Assembly (NCBI RefSeq): GCF_025403375.1
Contig: NZ_JAMPTM010000005.1
Span: forward strand, 1-64,000
DNA from: Frankia gtarii
GTDB lineage: Bacteria; Actinomycetota; Actinomycetes; Frankiales; Frankiaceae
DNA: 64,000 nucleotides
Direction of reading: 5' to 3'
Part shown: positions 16,879 to 25,981 of the stretch, piece after piece
Position numbering within the stretch: position 1 is the first letter of the stretch
How the letters are laid out: each line of letters starts with the position of its first letter
Notes under the pieces: generated by a model
The model's database searches: none
Told to the model about the DNA's origin: nothing
What the model saw: the letters and a program-made list of their open reading frames with translations, nothing else
Program-made: the position numbers and the translations under genes

Positions 16879-17735
16879 CTTAAATCCTTTGCGACGGATC
16901 GTATCATCTGTACGGATTCCTCTGGCCGCAGGGCGGCGGCCAGAAGGTGATTCATCTTCAACTTATAGCGTCGGACTTCGGCAGCACGCTCTATGTAAAG
17001 ACTGCCGGCCGCCTCTTCTATATAGACCACTTCGTGGTCTTCCGAGTCGGGGAATCCGAGTATCGAGAATGCGCTGCCCAGACCGGCATGTGCGCCCACC
17101 GAGAACGGGAGGACCTGGATCGTCACATTCGGGAGTTCGGACCGTTTGGCGAGGAATTCGAGCTGGTCGCGCATGACCGCTCGGCCACCGATCTCCCGGC
17201 GCAGCACTGCCTCGTCCAGGATCACCCACAGCCGGGGATGGTCGGGGGCGGTGAGCCGGCGCTGCCGGTCCATCCGCAGGGCGATCTTGCGCTCGACCTC
17301 CTCCTCGCCGACCTCCAGGTCATCGGCCTGGATGACCTGCCGGGCGTAGTCCTCGGTCTGGAGCAGCCCGTGGACGAGCTGGGACTCGTATACCTGGATC
17401 GACGCCGCATCGCCCTCCAGACCGATGTAGATCTCGAACCAGGCTGGTACGACGTCGTGGTAGGAGTGCCACCAACCGTGCCGACGGGACTCCCGGGCCA
17501 ACGCCATCAGTGCGTCGCGCTGCTCACCCTCCGTGACATCGTACAGGTTGAGCAGGTCGGACACGTCGCGCGTGCGTACCGGCACCCGCCCGTTCTCCAT
17601 CCGGCTGACCTTCGAGACCGAGCAGCGAAGCAGCTGGCAGACCTCGTCGACCGAGACCCCCGCCGCCTCTCGCAGGCGCCGTAACTCGGCGCCCAGTCGC
17701 CGCCGCCGCACAGTCGGACCGCCGCTTGTGGCCAT
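16875..17735 (-). CDS. XRE-family regulator with DUF5753 (Scr1/WhiJ-like)
   Basis: N-terminal helix-turn-helix at residues 10-65 (LGAELRRLREAAGVSVDEV, CSVSKVSRMENGRV) and a C-terminal DUF5753 domain with QLVHGLLQTEDYARQVI and PNVTIQVLPFSVGAHAG. The start at 17735 is chosen because the upstream extension is low-quality sequence. Pairs with the overlapping DUF397 gene. In Streptomyces such pairs influence differentiation and antibiotic production. Targets here cannot be deduced. Confidence 0.92.
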   Translation of the reverse strand: MATSGGPTVRRRRLGAELRRLREAAGVSVDEVCQLLRCSVSKVSRMENGRVPVRTRDVSDLLNLYDVTEGEQRDALMALARESRRHGWWHSYHDVVPAWFEIYIGLEGDAASIQVYESQLVHGLLQTEDYARQVIQADDLEVGEEEVERKIALRMDRQRRLTAPDHPRLWVILDEAVLRREIGGRAVMRDQLEFLAKRSELPNVTIQVLPFSVGAHAGLGSAFSILGFPDSEDHEVVYIEEAAGSLYIERAAEVRRYKLKMNHLLAAALRPEESVQMIRSVAKDLR

Positions 17736-18361
17736 CGCTCGTCCTTCGGTCTGCTCGGAGTGATGGGTGCATCCTGCCACTGGATCGCCACTCCTCATAC
17801 GAAGTGCACAGCTCTGGGTAGCGAAACTCTTACAGAAGCTCTTGCAGATGGTCGATGCAGGGGGCATGCTTCGGGTCTTGGTTAACTTTGAGTGGCGAGC
17901 TTGATGCTCTGAGTGAAAACTTGGTGCAGTGGCGAATCGCGGGGAGTAGTTGATGGTGATCGCGCAGGGTCCGCGTCACCGATGCGGCGACCATGCCGGT
18001 TCGACCAGCCGGGCAGCGTCAGCGCTGCCACACGCCGCCACCACGGGGTCCGCCACCACGGGGTCCGCCACCACGGCCCCGACAGCCCCGATCGCACCGC
18101 CTTTCACAACCAGGGTGCGGCCCACCACCGTGAGGCCCGCGGCCGGTCGGCCGGCGATCGGGTGGCCCGCCTCCGCTCGGCCTGCCGGCACAGGGGCCGG
18201 TGCCAGCGGCCGTCGACCGTCGACTCCGGGCGGGTGGGCGTCGATCCCCGCCCGGAGCCGGCCAATTCACCGTCGTGGGCCGGGTCGATTCCGTGGGCCG
18301 GACCGCGCGCCGTGGACTGCTCCACGGGTCTCATTATCCAATACAACTGAAAGGCGTGACA
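17736..18361. other. 626 bp intergenic region
   Basis: Holds the promoter side of the XRE gene (relatively AT-rich, around 17790-17960) and a short 15-bp tandem repeat. No convincing gene seen. Confidence 0.5.
18036..18076. repeat. 15-bp tandem repeat, 2.7 units
   Basis: CGCCACCACGGGGTC twice, followed by a partial third unit, in non-coding DNA upstream of the 92-aa ORF. Confidence 0.8.
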
Positions 18362-18640
18362 ATGGCGACTCGCCGATTCCAGGTCTACGACGGCGATGGC
18401 GAACTGGTGGCCACCTTCCGCGAGTGGGAGGCGGCGCACTCCTGGGCGCACCGCCGGGCCACCGAGGCGGGGACCCGAATTCCTGTTCAGGTCGAGGACC
18501 GGGTCGAGCGGCGGACCTGGACGATCGAGGCAGATCAATGCCGACTCACGGTGTGGCGGCGCCACGTGGAGTATGGATACTGCGGCCGGACGGAGGCGCG
18601 TCCCGTCACAGCCGGCCGCAAGCACGTCTACGTCTCCTGA
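18362..18640 (+). CDS. Hypothetical protein, 92 aa
   Basis: ATG at 18362 with AAAGG eight bases upstream. The product begins with FQVYDGDGELVATFREWEAA and has a basic, Trp-containing second half with two cysteines (DQCRLTVW, YGYCGRT). It has balanced composition, unlike shadow ORFs. Its last 13 bases overlap the convergent flotillin gene. No family recognised. The opening resembles small actinobacterial proteins of unknown role. Confidence 0.6.
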   Translation: MATRRFQVYDGDGELVATFREWEAAHSWAHRRATEAGTRIPVQVEDRVERRTWTIEADQCRLTVWRRHVEYGYCGRTEARPVTAGRKHVYVS

Positions 18641-19788
18641 ATTGGCCGGGGCGCCGCGATGCCGGGGTGTTCGGTGCCGGCTCCGTTGTTGTGGCCATCG
18701 GGGGCGTGCGCCGGTTGCCGGACGCCCGTGCGTAGCGCCTCGAAAATCGCCATGCCCTGCCCGACGAGGCCGGTGGCGATCTCACCGATGCCCTCCGCGC
18801 CGTTGAGCACCGTCACGTTCGCGCCCGCCAGCCCCGACGCCGCCTGCCGGACGATCTCCGGGAGCTGGTCGATGAGCATCCGGTCGAGCGCGACCCGGTT
18901 GTGCGATGCGGCGGCCTCCGCCTGAATCCTCATCTTCTCGGCCTCGGCGAGGGCGAGGACGCGGACCCGCTCGGCCTCCGCCTCGGCGGGTTTGACGACC
19001 TCGGTGATGAGCTGCTGCTGGCGCAACTGAGCCTCCCCTTCGGCCAGCTCGGTCCGCGCCGCGGTCACCGCCACCTCCGCCTGGGCCTTCGCCAGCGGCC
19101 CGGCCTGCGAGGCCTCGGCCTGGGCCCGGTCGATCTCCGCCCGGTACTGGGCCTGGACGATGGACGTCTGCCGGGCATATTCCGCCTGCGCCCGCTGCGA
19201 GCGTTGCTCGGCCTCCGCGGCGGCCTGGTTGGCCTCGGCCTGGGCGATCTGCGCCTGGCGCTGAATGGCGGCGTTGTGCGGTGCCGCGATTGCCGTGATG
19301 TAGCCGAGTGTGCCGTCGTCGATGGACTGGATCTGTAACGCGTCGATGGTCAACCCGATCCGGGCCATCTCCGCCTTGGACCCGTCGAGCACCTCGGTGG
19401 CGAGCTTCTGGCGGTCGCGGATGATCTCCTCGACCGTCATCGAACCGATGATCGAACGCAGGTGGCCGGAGAAGATCCGTCCCGTCAGCACCGCCATCTG
19501 GCCCTGGTCCGACAGGAAGCGCTGGCCGGCGTTGACGATGCTTTCGCTGTCGTTGCCGACCTTGAAAGCGATCACGGCCCGGACGTTGAGAGAGATGCCC
19601 TGGTAGGTGACGCATGTTTCCGCGACCTCGGCCTCGCACATCGCCAGCGTCAGGAAGCGCACCTTGCGGAAGAACGGCAAAATGAAGCCACCGTGACCGG
19701 TGATCACTTTGAACGGCATCCCGCCGCGGTTCTTCCCACCTGAGACGAGCATTGCCTGGTCAGGTGCGGGGACTCGGTAACCAAACAC
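18628..19788 (-). CDS. Flotillin-like SPFH domain protein
   Basis: A 386-residue flotillin-type protein. The SPFH core near residues 30-190 contains GISLNVRAVIAFKVGND and IIGSMTVEEIIRDRQKL. The flotillin coiled coil follows, with repeated AEAE and QAQIAQAEANQAAAEAEQRS. The C-terminal part (VTVLNGAEGIGEIATGLVGQG) matches the flotillin tail. An NfeD-like gene lies 15 bases upstream, the standard flotillin-NfeD operon pair. Flotillins scaffold membrane microdomains. No N-terminal membrane helix is evident, so attachment may be peripheral. Confidence 0.9.
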   Translation of the reverse strand: MFGYRVPAPDQAMLVSGGKNRGGMPFKVITGHGGFILPFFRKVRFLTLAMCEAEVAETCVTYQGISLNVRAVIAFKVGNDSESIVNAGQRFLSDQGQMAVLTGRIFSGHLRSIIGSMTVEEIIRDRQKLATEVLDGSKAEMARIGLTIDALQIQSIDDGTLGYITAIAAPHNAAIQRQAQIAQAEANQAAAEAEQRSQRAQAEYARQTSIVQAQYRAEIDRAQAEASQAGPLAKAQAEVAVTAARTELAEGEAQLRQQQLITEVVKPAEAEAERVRVLALAEAEKMRIQAEAAASHNRVALDRMLIDQLPEIVRQAASGLAGANVTVLNGAEGIGEIATGLVGQGMAIFEALRTGVRQPAHAPDGHNNGAGTEHPGIAAPRPIQET

Positions 19789-19803
19789 GCCGCGAACCTT
19801 TCG

Positions 19804-20043
19804 TCAGAGATCGCCACCGAAGACGGCGGCGGGATCCAGCCACGGCACCACCTCGACGGTCCGGGGCCCGCGCGTCCCGATGACCAGCACGGATGCGCCC
19901 TTGGGCAGCGGAGTGTCGGACAGCGCGAGAAACGTTTCGATTCCGCCGCGGATCCGGACCACCACCTCGCCCGGCCCGGCGTCGCCCCGGGTGCCTACGA
20001 TGAGCGCGCCGACGTGACCGATGACGGACGGATCGCCCACCAT
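19804..20043 (-). CDS. NfeD-like OB-fold protein (short form)
   Basis: Seventy-nine residues matching only the soluble C-terminal OB-fold of NfeD: VGALIVGTRGDAGPGEVVVR and GASVLVIGTRGPRTVEVVPW. The start at 20043 has a GGAGGAGG site. Full NfeD proteins add membrane helices and sometimes a protease domain, both absent here. It precedes flotillin in the same direction, so they probably form one unit. Confidence 0.8.
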   Translation of the reverse strand: MVGDPSVIGHVGALIVGTRGDAGPGEVVVRIRGGIETFLALSDTPLPKGASVLVIGTRGPRTVEVVPWLDPAAVFGGDL

Positions 20044-20226
20044 CCTCGAACCTCCTCCTCGCACGCGGCGGGCGCGGAAGGCCATGGCTGAACAGTCGTT
20101 GCAGGCTAGAAAAGACTACAAGTCGCCATCCCCGGAATCAGGGCCTTGTCCTGTCGACTTCTGTATTGACCGGGCACGATCCGTCTGTAGCCGGCCGGAT
20201 CCCCTGCCGGCTGCCTCCTTCTCCGC

Positions 20227-21249
20227 TCATCCTCCGTCGCCTCGGCTGGTCGGATCTGGCGATGGTTGGACCGGTCCGAACCGGCGCTGGTAGGCGGTGG
20301 GTGTGAGGCCTGTGTGCCGGCGTAGCGCGACCCGCAGACTCGCGGCGGTCCCGAGGCCACTGGCGCGGGCAACGAGATCGAGGCGACGTTCCCCTCGTTC
20401 GAGCAGCCGGCAGGCTAGCTGGACCCGTTCGACGGTCAGCCACGCCAGTGGGGTAACGCCGAGTTCGATACGGAACCGGCGATGCAACGTGGCCGGGCTG
20501 ACCGCGGCCTGGCTGGCAAGGTCGGCGATCGCCATCGGTTGGTCAAGCCGCTGGCGGGCCCAGTCCAGTAACGACGCGAGGGAGGTGTCGGGCACAACCG
20601 GTACGGGGCGTTCGACGAACTGCCGCTGCCCGCCGTCGCGGTGCGCCGCGAACACCAGCCGCCGGCTGACCGCGTTCGCGACCTCGGCCCCGTGGTCACG
20701 TCGGATGAGGTGCAGCCCGAGGTCGAGGGCGGCGGCGCTGCCCGCGGCCGTGCACACGTCGCCGTCGTCGACGAACAGCACGTCCGGTTCGAGCCGTACC
20801 TCGGGGTGGCGGCGAGCGAACAGGTCGGCCCACCGCCAGTGGGTCGTGGCCCGGCGGCCGTCGAGCACGCCCGCGGCGGCGAGGGTGAACGTTCCCGTGC
20901 AGAAGCTGACCAGACGAGCCCCGCGGTCGGCGGCCTCCCGGATCGCGGCCAGCACCGACGGTGGCGGTGCGACGAGCGGATCCGGACGGTTCGGCACGAT
21001 GACCGTGTCGGCGGCGGACACCGCGTCGAGCCCGGTGACGCCGGACAAGGTGAACAACCCGCCGTGCATGCGGATCTGCGGCCTGGGTGCGCAGAGCGTG
21101 CAGTCGTACCAGGGCCGGTCGAGCTCGGGGCGGCGCAGCCCGAACAGCTCGGTGGCGACGCCCAGCTCGAACGGGTTCGACCCGTCATCCACGATCACCG
21201 CGATCCGGTGGGCCGGCGGGCGGTCCGACTGCGAGGATCCATGCGACAT
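20227..21249 (-). CDS. GlxA-family AraC-type regulator with DJ-1/PfpI domain
   Basis: Residues 15-185 form a DJ-1/PfpI domain (IAVIVDDGSNPFELGVATELF; elbow cysteine in VSFCTGTFTLAAAGVL). Residues 225-325 form a pair of AraC helix-turn-helix motifs (PMAIADLASQAAVSPATLHR, LTPTAYQRRFG). Length is typical. It is divergent from a cupin gene with 51 bases between, so it probably controls that gene. Inducer unknown. Confidence 0.92.
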   Translation of the reverse strand: MSHGSSQSDRPPAHRIAVIVDDGSNPFELGVATELFGLRRPELDRPWYDCTLCAPRPQIRMHGGLFTLSGVTGLDAVSAADTVIVPNRPDPLVAPPPSVLAAIREAADRGARLVSFCTGTFTLAAAGVLDGRRATTHWRWADLFARRHPEVRLEPDVLFVDDGDVCTAAGSAAALDLGLHLIRRDHGAEVANAVSRRLVFAAHRDGGQRQFVERPVPVVPDTSLASLLDWARQRLDQPMAIADLASQAAVSPATLHRRFRIELGVTPLAWLTVERVQLACRLLERGERRLDLVARASGLGTAASLRVALRRHTGLTPTAYQRRFGPVQPSPDPTSRGDGG

Positions 21250-21300
21250 GCGCGATTCCTAGCACTCGTACGTTCCTGTGCCCGGCGGAAGTATTTACGT

Positions 21301-21825
21301 ATGACCCCAGAGCAAGCCCCCGGGCCTGACCGTCGTCTCGCATCCGCCGATACCTCCACCGGCTCCGCGTCCACCGGCTCCGCGCACGCCGTCGCGGAGG
21401 CAGCGCCTGTCGAGCTTCCGCGAGTGCGGCGGGCTGAACCGATCGATCTTGCCGCCGCGCTCGACAGCTTCGAGGAACTGTGGAGTCCCCGCGTCGCCGC
21501 CAGGGTGAACGACTACGACATACGCATCGCCAAAGTCGCTGGCGAGCATGTCTGGCATGCGCACTCCGACACCGACGAGTTCTTTCTCGTGCTGGAGGGC
21601 ACGCTGTACATCAGCCTGCGTGACGGGCTGGGCGGAGGGGAACGGGTCGTCATCCTGAACCGGGGGGAGATCTTCGTCGTGCCGCGCAATATGGAGCACC
21701 GTCCCGCATCACCGGCTGGTGCATCGATCCTTCTGGTCGAACCCACCGGCACCCTGTCCGTGGGGGACTGCCACGACCTGCTGCCCGACCACGTCGACGC
21801 GACGACGGGGCATGCCCTCGACTGA
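21301..21825 (+). CDS. Cupin domain protein
   Basis: Residues 60-165 form a single cupin barrel: motif 1 as HVWHAHSDTDEFFLVLEGTL with two His and Glu, motif 2 as GEIFVVPRNMEHRP. A disordered Ala/Ser/Thr-rich N-terminus precedes it. The ATG lies directly after an AT-rich TATTTACGT stretch, so the transcript may be leaderless. Divergent from the GlxA-type regulator. Metal-binding residues are present, but enzyme or ligand-binding role is undetermined. Confidence 0.85.
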   Translation: MTPEQAPGPDRRLASADTSTGSASTGSAHAVAEAAPVELPRVRRAEPIDLAAALDSFEELWSPRVAARVNDYDIRIAKVAGEHVWHAHSDTDEFFLVLEGTLYISLRDGLGGGERVVILNRGEIFVVPRNMEHRPASPAGASILLVEPTGTLSVGDCHDLLPDHVDATTGHALD

Positions 21826-21832
21826 ACCGCCG

Positions 21833-22546
21833 TCACGAGCCGCTCGATCCGGGCGGGAGCGAGCCGGTGCCGGGGAGCACGGCGCCGAATTCATACGCGG
21901 CGACGACGAGCTGTGCTCGATCGCGTGCTCCGAGCTTGGTCAGCAGTCGGCTGACGTGCGTCTTGACAGTCGTAACGCCGACGAACAGCTGCCGGGCGAT
22001 CTCGGAGTTCGACAATCCCGCTGCAACCTGGAGGAGTACCTCTCGCTCCCGCTCCGTCAACCGGGTCAGTTCCTCGCCCCGGGCTGTGGGCGGCTGCGGC
22101 CGCTGGGCGAACTCGGCGATAAGCCGCCGGGTGATGCTCGGGGTCAGCAGCGCGTCGCCGGCAGCCACGATCCTGATCGCGGCCAAGAGGTCCTCCGGGC
22201 GGGTGTCCTTGAGGACGAACCCGCTGGCGCCGCCGTGCAGGGCCGCGAAGACGTGCTCGTCCTGATCGAAGGTCGTCACCACGAGGACGCGCGTCGCGGC
22301 GGTGTCCGGGTCCGCGACGATGATCCGCATCGCCTCCAAGCCATCCATGATCGGCATCCGGATGTCCATGAGCACGACGTCCGGACGCAGCTGCCTGGCC
22401 AACCGCACCGCCTGGGCGCCGGTATCGGCCTCCGCGATCACCGAAAGATCGGAAGCGGACTCGACCAGCACCCGGAAGCCTGCTCGCACCAATGCCTCGT
22501 CGTCGGCGATGAGAACCCGGACGGAAGCGTCGGTCGCCGGCATCAT
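21833..22546 (-). CDS. NarL/LuxR-type response regulator
   Basis: Receiver domain (residues 8-125) with acidic pair DDE, phospho-acceptor Asp in VVLMDIRMPIMDG and conserved Lys in FVLKDTRPEDL. The LuxR helix-turn-helix (160-215) has LTEREREVLLQVAAGLSNSE and TVKTHVSRLLTKLG. It overlaps the sensor kinase stop by ATGA, so the pair is co-translated. Confidence 0.95.
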   Translation of the reverse strand: MMPATDASVRVLIADDEALVRAGFRVLVESASDLSVIAEADTGAQAVRLARQLRPDVVLMDIRMPIMDGLEAMRIIVADPDTAATRVLVVTTFDQDEHVFAALHGGASGFVLKDTRPEDLLAAIRIVAAGDALLTPSITRRLIAEFAQRPQPPTARGEELTRLTEREREVLLQVAAGLSNSEIARQLFVGVTTVKTHVSRLLTKLGARDRAQLVVAAYEFGAVLPGTGSLPPGSSGS

Positions 22547-24135
22547 CGGCCTGCACCGTGCCCGACGGGGCTCGGCCGAACGGAGGCCGGGGGGAGCTCG
22601 GGAGACTGCTGGGCGAGCACGGTGACGGGTGAGATGGGAAAGCGGACCACGACCGCGAATCCACCTGCTGCACGCGGGCCCGCAGCGAGCTTGCCGGCGA
22701 ACAGCTCTGCTCGCTCGCGCATCCCGATCAGGCCCAGCCCGGAGCCCGATCCCCTGTCTGGTTCGGGCCGTCGTAGGGCTGGGCCGCGTGGTTCACCGGC
22801 TGGGTCGGATCGCGACTGATCGCGGTGGCAATCCTCCGTTACCTCGTCGCCGCGGTGGTGCGCTGCGCCGCTCGGTGAGACACGGCCGTCGTCGACGATG
22901 CTCACGATCAGTTCCCGCGGCCCGTCGTGCACGGTGACCTGTGCCTCGGCGGCGTTGGCATGTCGGACCACGTTCGTCAGAGCTTCTTGGACGATGCGGT
23001 ATACCGAGGTCTCCAGGACCGGCAGATAGCTGCGAGCGGCGCCTGTACGCCGGTATGACGTGTGGAACCCGCGCCGCCGGAGCCCGGCGACCAGATGGTC
23101 GAGGTCTGAGAGCTTCGGTTCGGTGATTCTGGCTGGTTCGTCGGCATCGGCGTGATCGCCCACGCACGCCGACCCGGCGGCCCCTGCCGGTCCGTCCGCC
23201 GCCACCGGTCGATCCGCCTGGCCTGGGACTTCGGCCGGCTCCGCCTGCGGCCGCGTCGTCTGCATCGCTTCCGATCGACCCGATGGCTCCCGGATCTCCT
23301 GACGAGTAGCGCGTAGGACCCGGCGTACCTCATCGAGCGCCGAGCGGCTTGTCGTCTCGATCACGCTCAGTGCCTCGTGCGCCTCGCGCGGGTCCTCGAG
23401 TAGCCGGGCAACGCCGGAGCGGACCGCGATCAGACTCAGCGTGTGCGACACGATGTCGTGGACGTCTCGAGCTATCCGCAGCCGTTCTTCGGCGCGGATA
23501 CGGCGCTCCCGCTCCGTGGCCTCTCGGCGCGCCTCCAGCACCAGGCGGGACCGGTAGCGGCGGCGGGTGCGCAAGGCATCGCCTACCAGCCATGCCGCTG
23601 CGGCGACAAGCGCCTGGACCAGATCCTGATCCTGATCGGGATACAGCCGCATGGCGACGGCGGTGGCGACCGATATCGCTACGACGGCCATCGTGCCCGC
23701 GGCCACCGACGTCCGCCTGGGGTGGCGGTCGGCGACGGCGAGGACGGCGACGCCGAGCGCTGGTCCGGCGTTGCTGACGAGCGGGGTGAAACGGACTCCT
23801 GCGAGCGCGGCCGAGCAGAGGACCGCGGCGACGGTGGCGAGCACTGGCAGCGGCCAGCGCCGGGCCGCGATCAACGGAGCGGCGGCGAGCATCCCGAACA
23901 GCAGAACATGGGAGGTTGAGCCGTAGCCCTCGGCCCCCGGCGCGACCGTCGGGGTCAATGCGGCCGGCAAGGTGAACAGGGCAAAAGAAGCGAGAACGAT
24001 CGCGATATCGACCACGCCGAGGGTGGCGCTTCGGTCGGCCCGATCGAAGGTGTCGGCGGCCGTGGATCCGACGGATGCGTCCGTGGGCGCGGGTGGTTGG
24101 ATTGGGCCGGGCGGTGCCGGCGTGGCGAGCGCCAT
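22543..24135 (-). CDS. Two-component sensor histidine kinase (NarL/DesK type)
   Basis: About six membrane helices in residues 35-190, then HisKA_3 with the phospho-acceptor histidine in ARDVHDIVSHTLSLIAVRSG, then a HATPase (QEALTNVVRHANAAEAQV, VDDG, GSGLGLIGMRERAELF). Two low-complexity insertions are unusual: about 50 residues between dimerisation and ATPase domains, and about 40 residues between the VDDG and GLGLIGM boxes. The start at 24135 (MALATPAP) is preferred. It lies upstream of and overlaps its response regulator, and is divergent from a small membrane protein that may be a target. Confidence 0.93.
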   Translation of the reverse strand: MALATPAPPGPIQPPAPTDASVGSTAADTFDRADRSATLGVVDIAIVLASFALFTLPAALTPTVAPGAEGYGSTSHVLLFGMLAAAPLIAARRWPLPVLATVAAVLCSAALAGVRFTPLVSNAGPALGVAVLAVADRHPRRTSVAAGTMAVVAISVATAVAMRLYPDQDQDLVQALVAAAAWLVGDALRTRRRYRSRLVLEARREATERERRIRAEERLRIARDVHDIVSHTLSLIAVRSGVARLLEDPREAHEALSVIETTSRSALDEVRRVLRATRQEIREPSGRSEAMQTTRPQAEPAEVPGQADRPVAADGPAGAAGSACVGDHADADEPARITEPKLSDLDHLVAGLRRRGFHTSYRRTGAARSYLPVLETSVYRIVQEALTNVVRHANAAEAQVTVHDGPRELIVSIVDDGRVSPSGAAHHRGDEVTEDCHRDQSRSDPAGEPRGPALRRPEPDRGSGSGLGLIGMRERAELFAGKLAAGPRAAGGFAVVVRFPISPVTVLAQQSPELPPASVRPSPVGHGAGR

Positions 24136-24296
24136 GGGACATGACGGTAGACGCCGATGTCGGCCCTCGGCGTCCATCCACAGGATGACGCAGGCTATCC
24201 GCCTCAGGTCGGATCGAGCCGCTCCGATCCACCCTCCGAAGGGGCCGGAGGGGGTGCTGCCGACGGACGACAGGCCGGTCCAGAAAAGCGACGGTG

Positions 24297-24878
24297 ATGG
24301 GCATGAAGCCGCGTCTATCCACTCGCCGGCGGCGGGCGGCCGCAGGGCTCTCGCCCGTCCTGTCAGCGTTCGCTGTGACTGCTCTCAGTGCAGGCGTCGT
24401 CTCCGGCGGCGTCACCTACCACGACCGGTCGCCCGTCCGTGCGGGGCACAGCGTGGGCACCGCCGCCTGGGGCCCGCACCTGGTCGTACTGATTCTGGCT
24501 GGGGCGCTCGCCGCCGGGGCATGGCTACGCCGTCGCCGGCTTCCGTCCGAGCGGCGTCCCCGTGGCCTGTTGCCCGCGCCGCTCGGCCGGCCCGCAACGC
24601 GGCGGATCGGGCTGACAGTCCGCGCCGTCCGGCATAGCCCGGCGGGGCTCTGGCGGCTGGCCGTGCTCGCCCTCTTGGCCGTGCTGCTGCTCTACCTGTG
24701 TTGGCGGGCCGGGGTGCAGATGCTCGGCGGATTGGACCCGAATTTCACGGTGAACGCGTGGGGCGGCCCCAGCTATGCGGGTGCGATGGCCTGCCATTAC
24801 CTCGATCTCGCTGTCGTCGGCACGGTCGCCGCGGGGCTGCTCGACCAGGCCCTGCTGCCGCTGCCGCTGGCCGAGTAG
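24297..24878 (+). CDS. Hypothetical membrane protein with WGGPxYxG motif
   Basis: About 193 residues with four predicted membrane helices and a basic N-terminus. Between helices 3 and 4 is an NAWGGPSYAGAMACHYLD loop. Starts at 24294, 24297 and 24303 are all possible. Divergent from the NarL-type kinase operon, which may regulate it. The loop resembles RRAWGGPHYIGFITVH in the PadR-linked protein at 44314-44661. No described family recognised. Confidence 0.65.
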   Translation: MGMKPRLSTRRRRAAAGLSPVLSAFAVTALSAGVVSGGVTYHDRSPVRAGHSVGTAAWGPHLVVLILAGALAAGAWLRRRRLPSERRPRGLLPAPLGRPATRRIGLTVRAVRHSPAGLWRLAVLALLAVLLLYLCWRAGVQMLGGLDPNFTVNAWGGPSYAGAMACHYLDLAVVGTVAAGLLDQALLPLPLAE

Positions 24879-25051
24879 CCTCTGGTAAAGCGAGGTGGGT
24901 GGTACTGTGGCCGCCGTCATAGGTGATCGTCTTGAGGAGGTGGGACCCATTTCCGCAATATCAAAGTGGGCGTACCTCTCCCATGATCACATTAGGTGCA
25001 GTCGGGCCTGGTGATCGGGAGGGCGCCCTTCGGCGGTCCGAAAGGCTTCCC

Positions 25052-25981
25052 GTGTCGTCATCTCCGTCGTCCTCTTCGTCCTCTTCCCCGGCTGCCCTTG
25101 TCGTCCGCCGGCTGCGTGCCGCGGGTTGCGTCTTCGCCGAGGACGAAGCCCGGTTGCTTGTCGCCGCTGCCCGGACTGCCGCCGAGCTCACCGCCATGGT
25201 CGATTGCCGGGTCGCCGGCCAGCCTTTGGAGCACATCCTCGGTTGGGCGGAGTTCTGCGGCCTGCGGATCGCGATCGAGGCCGGCGTGTTCGTGCCCCGT
25301 CGCCGCACCGAGTTTCTCGTCCAGCAGGCCCTCGAGCAGGCCGCTGTCAGTCCCGTCAGGATCGTGGTCGACCTGTGTTGCGGATCGGGCGCGGTGGCCG
25401 CGGCCTTGCTCGCGGCCCTGCCCGGTGCCGAAGTACACGCCGCCGACATCGAGCCCGCTGCGGTGCGCTGCGCTCGGCGCAACCTGGCCGCCCTCGGCGG
25501 CCGGGTACACGAGGGGGACCTGTTCGCCGCGCTGCCCGGAGAGCTGCGCGGAAGCGTGGATCTCCTGGTGGTCAACGCGCCGTATGTGCCGACCGACGCG
25601 ATCGGCCTGATGCCACCCGAGGCACGGGAGCACGAGCCCCGGCTGGCTCTCGACGGAGGGACTGACGGTCTCGACGTGCTACGCCGGGTGGTCGCCGGGG
25701 GGCCGCCGTGGCTGGCACCGGGCGGAAGCCTGTTGTTCGAGACCAGTGCGCGGCAGGCACCCTCGCTCGTGGACGCCCTAGCGGGCGCCGAGCTGTCAGC
25801 CCGGATTGAGGTGTCCGACGAGCTGGCAGCCACCGTCGTGATCGCGGCGTTCCCGGGCGGCGGGGCCGCGGCCGGCGGTGGACAGCCGGCTGCCGAGCCA
25901 GCCGGCGGCGGCGGCGGCCGGCCACAGGCGGGTGGCGGCGTTGCGGGCACGGATGCCGGCCCAGGTAGCGGGAATGAGTAG
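25052..25981 (+). CDS. PrmC-related protein-(glutamine-N5) methyltransferase
   Basis: SAM methyltransferase of the PrmC/HemK-related family. The N-domain has GQPLEHILGWAEFCGLRI and FVPRRRTEFLVQQAL. Motif I is VVDLCCGSGAVAAAL. The catalytic motif is NAPY instead of NPPY (VVNAPYVPTDAIGLMPPEAR). That variant typifies a PrmC paralogue group of unknown substrate. The GTG at 25052 follows AAAGG at good spacing; longer starts at 24923 or 24983 exist. The last 60 residues are Gly/Ala-rich and lie antisense to the convergent monooxygenase over 186 bp, probably a tail produced by stop-codon loss. Confidence 0.85.
   Translation: MSSSPSSSSSSSPAALVVRRLRAAGCVFAEDEARLLVAAARTAAELTAMVDCRVAGQPLEHILGWAEFCGLRIAIEAGVFVPRRRTEFLVQQALEQAAVSPVRIVVDLCCGSGAVAAALLAALPGAEVHAADIEPAAVRCARRNLAALGGRVHEGDLFAALPGELRGSVDLLVVNAPYVPTDAIGLMPPEAREHEPRLALDGGTDGLDVLRRVVAGGPPWLAPGGSLLFETSARQAPSLVDALAGAELSARIEVSDELAATVVIAAFPGGGAAAGGGQPAAEPAGGGGGRPQAGGGVAGTDAGPGSGNE

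Noticed and set aside
17950-18735. Plus-strand ORF of 261 codons across the repeat region
   Set aside because: It runs through a tandem repeat and in a different frame from the better supported 92-codon gene; no motif.
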